The notes under the pieces were generated by a model. The model ran no database searches, was not told the DNA's origin, and was given only the letters and a program-made list of their open reading frames with translations. From assembly GCF_004335085.1 (NCBI RefSeq), contig NZ_RQRS01000029.1, forward strand, positions 1 to 64,000: 64,000 bases of DNA, given 5' to 3'. This DNA is from Pedobacter nototheniae. GTDB lineage: Bacteria; Bacteroidota; Bacteroidia; Sphingobacteriales; Sphingobacteriaceae. How positions within the stretch are numbered: position 1 is the first letter of the stretch; each line of letters opens with the position of its first letter. This document shows, one piece after another, positions 26,318 to 34,682 of this stretch. The position numbers and the translations under genes were made by a program.

Positions 26318-27001
26318 ATGATAAAGAAATTATTTACCTTTTGCCTTTTACTTTTAAGCATTCTTTTTGCTAAAGCACAAGATACTGAGGATTATATTGC
26401 GGAGCATGTTGATTTTGCGCAGGGCTTAATGCGGGATCACAAAATCCCGGCAAGCATTATTTTAGCCGTTGCTGTACACGAATCTGCCGCAGGAAACAGT
26501 AGAATTGCCCAACATTTAAACAATCATTTTGGCGTTAAAGGCCCAAATAATAATGCAGAAATTCGTTCGTCTTACCGCGATTATTTAAATGCAGACGAAT
26601 CTTATAGTCACTTTGTGGAGATTATGGAAACGCGATCTCCTTTTAATAATCTTTTCGAAAAGTACGATCAATATGATTATAAAGGATGGGCCAGAGGGAT
26701 ACAGCGTTGTGGTTATGCGCACAGCAGATCATGGTCTAGCCAGGTTATTGCGCTAATTAAAAAATACGAGCTTTACCAGTATGATGAGCGCCCTGATGGT
26801 TACGAAGAGCCTGTTTATGCTACGCCGATTTATCATCATAAAAGAAGCAGAAATCGTTCTTCGGCTCCAAAATACACGGTTAAAACAGGGGATAACTTAA
26901 GCATTATTGCGAAAAAGAAAGGTACAACTGTTAAAAAGTTGATGCAGAAAAACGGTCTTAAAAAGGCTAATTTAAAACCCGGACAAAAGATCAAAGTTTA
27001 G
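26318..27001 (+). CDS. Exported glucosaminidase-domain protein with one LysM
   Basis: It is a secreted peptidoglycan hydrolase. A signal peptide (MIKKLFTFCLLLLSILFAKAQ) precedes a GH73-type mannosyl-glycoprotein endo-beta-N-acetylglucosaminidase domain (~25-160). This domain has PASIILAVAVHESAAGNS, whose Glu is the probable catalytic acid, and NNHFGVKG. The C-terminal LysM (YTVKTGDNLSIIAKKKG, ~180-226) binds murein. It is a close paralogue of the next gene. Confidence 0.87.
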   Translation: MIKKLFTFCLLLLSILFAKAQDTEDYIAEHVDFAQGLMRDHKIPASIILAVAVHESAAGNSRIAQHLNNHFGVKGPNNNAEIRSSYRDYLNADESYSHFVEIMETRSPFNNLFEKYDQYDYKGWARGIQRCGYAHSRSWSSQVIALIKKYELYQYDERPDGYEEPVYATPIYHHKRSRNRSSAPKYTVKTGDNLSIIAKKKGTTVKKLMQKNGLKKANLKPGQKIKV

Positions 27002-27070
27002 TTAGAATACGCAAAGAGCAAATCTTTTATCCTACTTATTTATCAATCAAGAATATACATCATCCTTAAA

Positions 27071-27907
27071 ATGAAATTAAAATACCTCTATTTAGCTTTA
27101 CTTGTTGTTTTATTTAGCGCATGTAAAACCCGCCAATACAGTAGAAACAATAAGCAAATAGAAAAAGCCGCAAACAAAGCCAATAATAATAACTATAAAA
27201 GTTATAATACCATAAGTTATATTGATGAATTTAAGGCGGTGGCAATAGAGGAAATGAATGCTTACGGAATTCCGGCGAGTATTACCCTTGCTCAAGGAAT
27301 TTTAGAATCGGGTAGTGGAAATAGCGATTTAGCTAAATATGCCAATAACCACTTCGGGATTAAATGTACTTCGGATTGGAAAGGGAAAAACTATTTCCGT
27401 GATGATGATAAAAAAGACGATTGCTTTAGGGTTTATAAGGATGCCCGCGAATCTTTTAAAGACCATTCTGAATTTTTAAAGCGTAAGCGTTATAGCTTTT
27501 TATTCCAGCTGGATAAAAATGATTATAAAAGCTGGGCTCAGGGTTTAAAAACTGCTGGTTATGCTACCAACCCAAAATACCCAGATTTGTTGATTACAAC
27601 CATAGAAAAATATCAGCTCTACCAATACGACCAATCGGAAACCGAAAAGCAGAAAATAGCTCGCGAGGATCGTGTTTTTACAGAGATAAATGAAAATATC
27701 CCTCAGGAAAAGAAGAAATTTACTCCGGTTGAAACGCCTCCTCCTGGCGCAAAACCAATTACTGCCGATGGAACTTACACCGTTGTTAAGGGTGATACAC
27801 TTTATAACATCTCTAAAAGATTTAATTTAAGCGTTGATGAATTGAAAATGCTCAACAACATTACAACAGATGGAATAAAATTAGGCCAGGTGCTTAAGGT
27901 TAAATAA
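27071..27907 (+). CDS. Glucosaminidase/LysM lipoprotein, paralogue of the upstream gene
   Basis: This 278-aa protein has a lipoprotein signal (VVLFSAC), a linker rich in Asn/Lys, and the same GH73-type domain (PASITLAQGILESGSGNSD, NNHFGIKC, SWAQGLKTAGYATNPKYP). A C-terminal LysM (YTVVKGDTLYNISKRFN) follows. The anchor differs from the upstream copy, which has a cleavable signal. The pair could act on different sides of the outer membrane. Confidence 0.87.
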   Translation: MKLKYLYLALLVVLFSACKTRQYSRNNKQIEKAANKANNNNYKSYNTISYIDEFKAVAIEEMNAYGIPASITLAQGILESGSGNSDLAKYANNHFGIKCTSDWKGKNYFRDDDKKDDCFRVYKDARESFKDHSEFLKRKRYSFLFQLDKNDYKSWAQGLKTAGYATNPKYPDLLITTIEKYQLYQYDQSETEKQKIAREDRVFTEINENIPQEKKKFTPVETPPPGAKPITADGTYTVVKGDTLYNISKRFNLSVDELKMLNNITTDGIKLGQVLKVK

Positions 27908-27940
27908 TGTTAATCGTAAACATTGACTGTTGCTTATTTG

Positions 27941-27948
27941 TAGTTTTG
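27941..27948 (+). promoter_or_regulatory. Predicted -7 element (TAGTTTTG)
   Basis: This is an exact TAnnTTTG match ending 7 bp before the ATG at 27956, which would give a leaderless or nearly leaderless mRNA. Confidence 0.5.
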
Positions 27949-27955
27949 TAGACTA

Positions 27956-28708
27956 ATGAAATTTATTTTTGCTTTTATTTCCTTTTTAAGCATCTCGGTG
28001 ATGCTTTATGCCCAACAAAAACCGGTACAAGGAATTGTTATAGATAAGGAAACCAAACAGCGTTTGGCTAAAGTTTATATTTACAATACTCGCACTGGAG
28101 ATGGTATGTACAACAACACCAAGGGCGAATTTAGCACCTACGCCGTGCCTGGAGATACTTTGGTAGCCGCGTTATCTGGTTATGGTGTGGATACTTTAGT
28201 TTTTAAAGGTCAGCCGGCAGCCTATTTCCAGCTAAAATCCTTAGGGATTAGATTGAGAGATGTTTTAATTCAGCAAAAGCGATTAACGCCCCAGCAACAG
28301 TACGAAAAAACAATTAAAGAATATCGCTACCAAACGATGAAAGGTAGCAGTAAAGATTTATTAAATTTAGGCAACGGTGGAGTTGGTTTAGGCATTGATG
28401 CCATATATAATCTGTTGAGCAGACAAGGCAGAAATGCTCGTCATTTGCAACAAATACTGGAAAAAGATTATCGAGAGGATTTGATTGATTATCGTTTTAA
28501 CGCAACTCTTGTACAACAAGTTTTAGGAATAAAAGATCCTGAACTTACCAGTTTTATGCAACAATACAGGCCAACGTATCAATTTGTGTTAGATGCTAGC
28601 GATTATTCTTTTAACTTGTTTATTAGAAATGCATACAAAAGTTACAGGCTAAACCCCAGGGCATTACAGCTACCCGCTTTGCCCAAGTTAAGTATTGATA
28701 AACTGTGA
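27956..28708 (+). CDS. Exported CarboxypepD_reg-like (peptidase-associated) domain protein
   Basis: The signal peptide MKFIFAFISFLSISVMLYAQ is followed by a carboxypeptidase-D regulatory-like domain (~20-100: KPVQGIVIDKETKQRLAKVYIYN, then FSTYAVPGDTLVAAL). The C-terminal 150 residues are helical and of unknown role. Such domains are usually seen at the N-terminus of SusC proteins; here it stands alone. The stop overlaps the next gene's GTG start by 4 bp. Confidence 0.7.
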   Translation: MKFIFAFISFLSISVMLYAQQKPVQGIVIDKETKQRLAKVYIYNTRTGDGMYNNTKGEFSTYAVPGDTLVAALSGYGVDTLVFKGQPAAYFQLKSLGIRLRDVLIQQKRLTPQQQYEKTIKEYRYQTMKGSSKDLLNLGNGGVGLGIDAIYNLLSRQGRNARHLQQILEKDYREDLIDYRFNATLVQQVLGIKDPELTSFMQQYRPTYQFVLDASDYSFNLFIRNAYKSYRLNPRALQLPALPKLSIDKL

Positions 28709-29034
28709 AAGCCCCAATATTAATTGTAAAAAAATTACCAGCAGCAGGCATGGCTATATTTCCATTTATCCTGGTAAAATCTGCCCGATTAAAAAAAGAT
28801 CCTGAAATTATCAATCACGAAAAAATTCACCTTCGGCAGCAAATGGAGCTATTAATTTTTCCGTTTTATACGCTTTACTTCTTCAATTATTTAATCAATC
28901 TGGTTAAATACCAAAACCATGATTTAGCTTACCGCAATATTATTTTTGAGCGAGAAGCTTACAAACATGAAGCAAATTTTGGTTATTTGAAGAAAGGTAA
29001 CTGGTTTGGTTGGTTAAGAAATTGGAAGCATTAA
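28705..29034 (+). CDS. Small protein with an H-E-x-x-H motif, function unknown
   Basis: The 109-aa product starts at a GTG overlapping the upstream stop (GTGA), implying coupled translation. INHEKIHLRQQ carries a H-E-x-x-H zinc-peptidase-like motif, followed by hydrophobic segments (LLIFPFYTLYFFNYLI). E-R-E-A-Y-K-H-E-A further on could supply a third ligand. The same HEKIH string is the active site of the M56 peptidase at 34683-36758. It could be a minimal membrane-associated metallopeptidase, which is inferred from the motif alone. Confidence 0.6.
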   Translation: MKAPILIVKKLPAAGMAIFPFILVKSARLKKDPEIINHEKIHLRQQMELLIFPFYTLYFFNYLINLVKYQNHDLAYRNIIFEREAYKHEANFGYLKKGNWFGWLRNWKH

Positions 29035-29106
29035 ATATAAATCTAACTGCGTAATCATTTCGTTAAACCTTTTATCTATAAGTAATTTTCTTTTTCTTTG
29101 TAACCA

Positions 29107-30105
29107 ATGAAGAATTATTTAGCCGTACTATTAGTTATTCTAAGCATCTGCTCCACAAAATTATATGCACAGGAAATTGATACAATTCCAATCAATACAA
29201 AAGACCTGAACATAAAATTAAAGCGTAATCCGTTGCCAAGCAGGCAGGGGCCGTTAAATTTTGAACCTGTAAAACTTAAGCCTTTTATAGTAAATGCTAA
29301 GGTAAACTACTGGAAAACCAAAACTTCGGTAGGCATAAATATTAATCAGGCATCTTTTAGTGATAACTGGAAAGGTGGCGGTGTAAACTCTTTTGCGGTT
29401 GGTGGTTTGCTTAATTATAAGGCAGAGTACAACAAAAACAGTTATAGTTATGTGAGCGAAGTTATTTTACAATATGGAAAAGTAAAAAACAAAGCCCAGT
29501 TACAGAAAAAAACAACCGACCGTATTTACTGGGATAACAAGGCTTCATTTTTATTATCTAAAAACTGGTCGTTCTTTGGTTCCATAAACTTTGAATCACA
29601 GTTTGATAACGGTTATTCTTATAGTACGGTAAATGGTGCAGAAACGGCAACACTGATCTCTAAATTTATGGGGCCGGGTTATTTAACAGAATCTGTCGGT
29701 TTTGAATATAAGCCAAATAAATATTTCTCTACACGAATTGGTACAGGTACTGCCCGCCAAACTTTTGTTTTGGATACAAATTTATATAAAACAAACTCTA
29801 AAAACTTTGGGGTAGATCCTGGAAAAAGGTTCAGAAATGAATTGGCTTTTCAGGTGGTTGCTGCTTTTGATAAGGATATTTTCACTAACACCAATTTAAA
29901 GGCTCGTTATGCTATGTTTATCCCTTATGAGGATATTGCCGTTAAAAATGTAGATCACCGTTTGGACGTTGCTTTAACAGCAAAAATTAACCGGTTTATG
30001 AATACAAGCTTAACCGGAGTTGTACTTTACGATAGAGATACCGATACAAAGGTACAGGCCAGCCAAACACTGGCCCTTGGTTTTACCTTTATATTTCCGA
30101 GATAG
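29107..30105 (+). CDS. DUF3078 outer-membrane beta-barrel-like protein
   Basis: This 332-aa protein has a signal peptide (ILSICSTKLYAQ) and the DUF3078 pattern (INQASFSDNWKGGGVNSFAVGG). It then has alternating strands ending TLALGFTFIFPR with an aromatic-rich C-terminus, as in Bacteroidota outer-membrane barrels. The role is unknown. It ends 2 bp from the convergent siderophore-interacting protein gene. Confidence 0.78.
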   Translation: MKNYLAVLLVILSICSTKLYAQEIDTIPINTKDLNIKLKRNPLPSRQGPLNFEPVKLKPFIVNAKVNYWKTKTSVGININQASFSDNWKGGGVNSFAVGGLLNYKAEYNKNSYSYVSEVILQYGKVKNKAQLQKKTTDRIYWDNKASFLLSKNWSFFGSINFESQFDNGYSYSTVNGAETATLISKFMGPGYLTESVGFEYKPNKYFSTRIGTGTARQTFVLDTNLYKTNSKNFGVDPGKRFRNELAFQVVAAFDKDIFTNTNLKARYAMFIPYEDIAVKNVDHRLDVALTAKINRFMNTSLTGVVLYDRDTDTKVQASQTLALGFTFIFPR

Positions 30106-30107
30106 GT

Positions 30108-30836
30108 TTACAAGCCTAAAACACCAATTTCCCAATAAGGAATGCTGCTTATTTGTTTAGTAGCTACTCCTTTTTGGCGCAAGTATTTTTTAAATTTTTG
30201 CACAGATCTTGATCTTCCCGAAAGGTAGAATTTAGCATCCTTCCACATCTCCCAACACTTTGGATGCATATTTTCCATCCAGTTGATAGCGTTTAATGCA
30301 GGCTCTTGCGGGCTAGCGGGTACCGCATCAAGCAAAAGCTTTATTCTTTTTAATGATTCTTCATTCTCTTCCTGCATTTCTAAAATTCCGAAATACTCGT
30401 GATCTAAGTTTAATGATACGTTTTTAAACCATTCATATAAACCTATGGATGTTTCATCGCCAAAGAAAAAGTGCTGGTTTGCATCATAATCATATTTGAT
30501 TTTCCCTTTATCTGCTATTAACTTTAAGCTTTCGCCAACTTGCAGGTTTTTAGCCCAGGCACTTCCTTCTCCTTTTCCATTTAAGTAGAATAAAATTTCG
30601 CAAGTTCCATTTTCCTTATCAAAGGATGAAAGTGTATAATGACGGTATTCGTGCTCATTAATACGGAAAAGTGCTTCCTGACCGGGAGCAAAATCTGCTG
30701 TAAAAAAGTCGCCCTTAAACGTTATCTGTTTTATATCCTGACTAATCATCTCTGTTTTAACAATTTCTACGAGATGAATTTTGTCGCTAATGAATTTCTC
30801 AACGGCATTAGCTAACCATGTGGGTATTTTTGGCAT
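30108..30836 (-). CDS. Siderophore-interacting protein (FAD/NAD(P)H ferric reductase family)
   Basis: It is a cytoplasmic flavoenzyme family that releases iron from siderophores by reduction. The FAD-binding motif RHYTLSSFD (R-x-Y-T/S) and GEGSAWAKNLQVG are present. An NAD(P)-like half follows (FFFGDETSIGLYEW). The start is the ATG at 30834-30836 (MPKIPTWL). An upstream ATG at 30866 overlaps the -7 element TAACTTTG (30864-30871). It is divergent from an AraC regulator, an arrangement typical of iron-uptake control. Confidence 0.82.
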   Translation of the reverse strand: MPKIPTWLANAVEKFISDKIHLVEIVKTEMISQDIKQITFKGDFFTADFAPGQEALFRINEHEYRHYTLSSFDKENGTCEILFYLNGKGEGSAWAKNLQVGESLKLIADKGKIKYDYDANQHFFFGDETSIGLYEWFKNVSLNLDHEYFGILEMQEENEESLKRIKLLLDAVPASPQEPALNAINWMENMHPKCWEMWKDAKFYLSGRSRSVQKFKKYLRQKGVATKQISSIPYWEIGVLGL

Positions 30837-30863
30837 CGTATTAATTTGTTTAGTAACTTTACG

Positions 30864-30871
30864 CAAAGTTA
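30864..30871 (-). promoter_or_regulatory. Predicted -7 element of the siderophore-interacting protein gene (TAACTTTG)
   Basis: This exact TAnnTTTG match on the minus strand lies between the divergent genes. It excludes the ATG at 30866 as start. Confidence 0.55.
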
Positions 30872-30932
30872 ATCGTCCAATGCAACACTTATTTTACACA
30901 ATAAGGATTAAAATTTATATGAAAGGGATTTC

Positions 30933-31925
30933 ATGGCTTTAAGCATTTACGATGATTTTGACCAGCATTATATTGTTGGCAACCACCTTACAAACTTCGA
31001 ATTAAACCAAGCTTTGGTAACCGAAAGAAAGGATGTTTACAGTTTTCCTTTTGGGGATGCAGAACTGGTTCAAATTGCTTTTTCGGGTATTTACATTGTT
31101 TATGGCGATATGATGGTAAAGCATGGCCGCTTAAGGGTTAAATCTTTCGAGGAGCCTGAACTGGTAGAGATGCATTTTTCTATCAATGGTGGTGGCATAA
31201 TGGAAAACTACTTAACCAACAGAAGGCTTAACATTAAACCGAACCAGCACAACATTATTTATACACCTGATTTTGATGGAATTGCAGAATTTCCGACAGA
31301 TCAAAAGTTTAAATTTTTTGAAGTTCATTTCAGTAAAGATCGTTTTGTGGGGCTTACAAAAGATAGTAGCCCCTTGTTGATGAAATTTGCCGAAAACATT
31401 ATGAACAACAAATCGGTAGAAATATCCAAAGAAAACTTACCAATCAGTCTCGCTATGCACAGTTGCATTAACGACATTATTAACTGCCATGTTACCGGTG
31501 GTTTAAAATTGTTGTTTTTGCAATCTAAATGTGTCGAATTATTAGCCCTGCAAGCTCAAGCCTTTGAGTTAGCATTAAAGGAAACCAATAATACCGTTGT
31601 AAAAAGCACCTACGATAAAGAGCGCATTTACTATGCCCGTGAATATTTGTTGGAGCATTCAAATCAACCGCCATCGTTAAGCGAACTGGCAAAAATTGCT
31701 GGCATTAATGAGTTTAAATTAAAGCATGGCTTCAGAGAAACCTTCCAAAACACTGTTTTTGGCTATTTAAGCGATCATAAAATGGCACAAGCAAAAGATA
31801 TGTTATCATCTGGTGCTTGTACTATTAAACAAATTGCTGATGATTTAGGTTATTCATCTGTGCAGCATTTTAGCCATGCTTTTAAGAAAAAGTTTGGTGT
31901 TACACCTGGCAAAAATAAAGGATAA
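30933..31925 (+). CDS. AraC-family transcriptional regulator
   Basis: This 330-aa protein has an N-terminal effector-binding region (~1-210) and a C-terminal pair of helix-turn-helix motifs (~230-328). The motifs are PSLSELAKIAGINEFKLKHGF, then ACTIKQIADDLGYSSVQHFSHAFKKKFGVTP. The N-terminal half resembles PchR-like regulators that sense siderophores. Divergence from the siderophore-interacting protein gene supports a role in iron regulation, but the ligand is inferred. Confidence 0.85.
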   Translation: MALSIYDDFDQHYIVGNHLTNFELNQALVTERKDVYSFPFGDAELVQIAFSGIYIVYGDMMVKHGRLRVKSFEEPELVEMHFSINGGGIMENYLTNRRLNIKPNQHNIIYTPDFDGIAEFPTDQKFKFFEVHFSKDRFVGLTKDSSPLLMKFAENIMNNKSVEISKENLPISLAMHSCINDIINCHVTGGLKLLFLQSKCVELLALQAQAFELALKETNNTVVKSTYDKERIYYAREYLLEHSNQPPSLSELAKIAGINEFKLKHGFRETFQNTVFGYLSDHKMAQAKDMLSSGACTIKQIADDLGYSSVQHFSHAFKKKFGVTPGKNKG

Positions 31926-31957
31926 AGATCTTCCTTAAAAATTTAAAGAAATCTATT

Positions 31958-34384
31958 CTATGCTTTCTTTTTCTTCTTTAAATTTAAATAATCAATGTAA
32001 TACAACACCTTAATGGATGCACTATTATTCTGTGGAGCGGATAAAATTCCATCCAGGTTTTTGGTATAGCGCTTAGTATAATAAACATCATTCGTTTCTG
32101 CAGCATCTTTATACGATAATGAAAGCTCACTGCCGGGAGCAAACTGCCACGTATAAATCAGATCGATATTGAACACATTATAATTACGATCTGTTCCTGT
32201 CAATGGTGCGCCCTCATAATCGGCTAGGTTTCCATCGTTTTTAAGCAAATAGAAAGATTTATTTCTTCTATCGCTCCAATAATGCCTCAATACCACGGTT
32301 AAACCCATTTTATTAGTAAAAGTATATTTAGCATCAAACGAATTTTCTACAGTATTTCTATCATATCTTGAAAAAATAGCTTGGTTTCCAATGGCCTTTA
32401 CCCAGTTTACATAATTGTAATTTGGATTAAAGTTTAAATCCAGGCCGAGGGCAATTTTATCGCTCAACCTTAAGTTTTGAAACAGGTAGAAATTATATTC
32501 CTTTCCCTTAAAAAGCTCTTGCTCCCTGTACCTTATGTTTCCACCAAAATTATAAGCTTTCGCACGATTTGGATTTATATAAAGCACTACGCTAAACTGT
32601 TCTGGTGTTTTATAAACCTGCCCATTTCTAGCTTCGTAAAAATCATTTCTTGATGCCCCGTAACTCAAATTTACCTCTGCCGACCAAAAGTTTTTAAATT
32701 CAATGTATGGACCACCTTCTATGCTAAAACTTTGGTAATCGCCAGGATTAACTCTTCTTGAATAACTAATTCTGCTATAGTTTAACCATTTATTATACCA
32801 TGAATGTGGCTTAAAAATATCGTAGTGAGTTGTTATACTTTGATCCAGAAAATTGTTGTTGGTAAAAAATCCCATATCAGATGGATCGAATTTATCATCT
32901 GCATAGCTTTGCAAATATTCCCACCTAAAATTTCCACTTTGCTTACCACCCTTAAACTCATAACTATAACCCGTGTTGCTTTCTTTGCCTTTCAAATAGC
33001 TTAATTTACCATTTCCGCTTATAAAATATTCGTTCTTCTTATCATTTAAGTTAAAAAGTAATGCGCTCACATTGGCATCATACGCATTTCCCTGCCTTAA
33101 AACATTGGTATTAATAAAAGTTGCCGAGCTATTATTTTTTAAAGATTGATCGAAAACTAAAATATTGTAATTGGTTAGTGGCTGGGTTTCTACTTGTCTT
33201 ATATTGCCGTTTGCATCCTCAACCTCGGTCTGCATTGAGTTGGTTATGGCATTAAAAATCCCAATCCCTAAGCCTTTTGATGTTCTTCCAGAAACCTTTG
33301 TTGCATTTAATACTTTTGCTTCTGTTTGATCTTTGATAACTTTATCTGTTGAACTTATTCCGCTGCGATCATAATACGATGGGATAGAACCAATTCTTTT
33401 AGAATAAAATAAATCTCCTTTGTTAAAAAGCTCCGTTCCTTCTGTAAAAAACTGACGGTTTTCGTTAAATTTCACCTCAAACGGTGTGAGGTTTAAAATT
33501 CTGTTATCAGATTGCACCTGACCAAAATCGGGTACCAAAGTCATATCTAATGTAAAACTATTGCTAATGCCATATTTAACATCCATACCGCCATTAAAAC
33601 GTGATGTTGTATTTTTTACGCCTGGTAAGTTTGCTGGATAATGGTTTATATATGCAGATACATAGGGAGAAAATGAAAGCCTTAATGGCGCTTTAATATC
33701 CTTTAAACCTTCTAAAGTACCACTTTGATTCATTAGTCCACTTACCTTAGGATCGACAAAATTCCAAAACGTTTGCTGATTGGCTACTTGTCTTTTCCTA
33801 ATAAAATTTATACCCCAGTTTTGCACATCCTTGCTAGAAAAACGCAAGGCAGAATAGGGAATTTTCATTTCGCAAGTCCATCCTTTATCGTCAATTTTAA
33901 CGGCACTTTCCCAAACTGCATTCCAATTAGCATCTTCATCAATATCTGGAGCATATTTGGCATCGAACTGTACGCCAGCAGCAGTAACAAAAAAGCCATT
34001 TCCATTTCTTCTATCCAAAAATGTATCAAAAACAACCCCAATAAAATCGGCATTACCAATATTATCTCTGGTTACAAGCTCGTGCACAACACTATCAGGC
34101 TTATCAAACATTCGTGCATATAAGTAAATGGCGCCATCATCATATAAAACTTTTATTTCGGTACGCTTTTCATTGCTTTCTATTCTTCCTGGTACCGGCC
34201 GATTTTCAACAAAACCTGTTGCAATAGGCACATCAATCCAGCATGCATCATCTAAAACACCATCAATTTTTGGGCTTATTGTAGTTCTCTTAGCCTCTAG
34301 TTTTTTCACGGCAGCTAATCCGTTTTGGGCAAAGCCATAGTTGGTGCACAGTATTAATATTAGGCAGGTAAAGAGTAGTCTCAT
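31958..34384 (-). CDS. DUF5916 outer-membrane protein with CBM9-like N-terminus
   Basis: The chosen ATG at 34382-34384 gives a clear signal peptide (MRLLFTCLILILCTNYGFAQ). Residues ~30-220 form a carbohydrate-binding-module-9-like domain (KIDGVLDDACW..., VLYDDGAIYLYARMFD, MKIPYSALRF). The rest, typical of DUF5916, is a large beta-barrel. No enzyme motif is evident. Homologues are common in Bacteroidota surface proteomes, without a fixed function. A longer reading from 34432 would add 16 residues ahead of the signal. Confidence 0.82.
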   Translation of the reverse strand: MRLLFTCLILILCTNYGFAQNGLAAVKKLEAKRTTISPKIDGVLDDACWIDVPIATGFVENRPVPGRIESNEKRTEIKVLYDDGAIYLYARMFDKPDSVVHELVTRDNIGNADFIGVVFDTFLDRRNGNGFFVTAAGVQFDAKYAPDIDEDANWNAVWESAVKIDDKGWTCEMKIPYSALRFSSKDVQNWGINFIRKRQVANQQTFWNFVDPKVSGLMNQSGTLEGLKDIKAPLRLSFSPYVSAYINHYPANLPGVKNTTSRFNGGMDVKYGISNSFTLDMTLVPDFGQVQSDNRILNLTPFEVKFNENRQFFTEGTELFNKGDLFYSKRIGSIPSYYDRSGISSTDKVIKDQTEAKVLNATKVSGRTSKGLGIGIFNAITNSMQTEVEDANGNIRQVETQPLTNYNILVFDQSLKNNSSATFINTNVLRQGNAYDANVSALLFNLNDKKNEYFISGNGKLSYLKGKESNTGYSYEFKGGKQSGNFRWEYLQSYADDKFDPSDMGFFTNNNFLDQSITTHYDIFKPHSWYNKWLNYSRISYSRRVNPGDYQSFSIEGGPYIEFKNFWSAEVNLSYGASRNDFYEARNGQVYKTPEQFSVVLYINPNRAKAYNFGGNIRYREQELFKGKEYNFYLFQNLRLSDKIALGLDLNFNPNYNYVNWVKAIGNQAIFSRYDRNTVENSFDAKYTFTNKMGLTVVLRHYWSDRRNKSFYLLKNDGNLADYEGAPLTGTDRNYNVFNIDLIYTWQFAPGSELSLSYKDAAETNDVYYTKRYTKNLDGILSAPQNNSASIKVLYYIDYLNLKKKKKA

Positions 34385-34618
34385 TAGGTTTGGTTTGCTA
34401 ATAAGACATAAATAAGTAATGAGTCGTTGCATGTAGAAAATTTATTTAATTAAATTAATAGGGGCATAAATTAAAAACAGTTCATAACTTACCTATAACC
34501 CATAAGACTCCCTGCCAAAACAAATGTTGCATTGTTCAGTCTATAAAGAGTTTTTAAAGATTTTAAGTGTAGTATTACAAGAAACTGCCTGGTATACTTT
34601 GAAAAGCTTCTGCCCTTA

Positions 34619-34657
34619 AAACTATTTCCAGCACTTAATAAGCCCTGGAAATAGTTT
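34619..34657 (-). terminator. Hairpin downstream of the BlaI-M56 operon
   Basis: AAACTATTTCCAG (34619-34631) and its exact complement (34645-34657) form a 13-bp stem with a 13-nt loop, 25 bp after the M56 stop codon. It lies within the 298-bp gap to the DUF5916 gene; I see no gene there. Confidence 0.65.
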
Positions 34658-34682
34658 GTTTGGTTTATGTGGAGGTTTAGGG

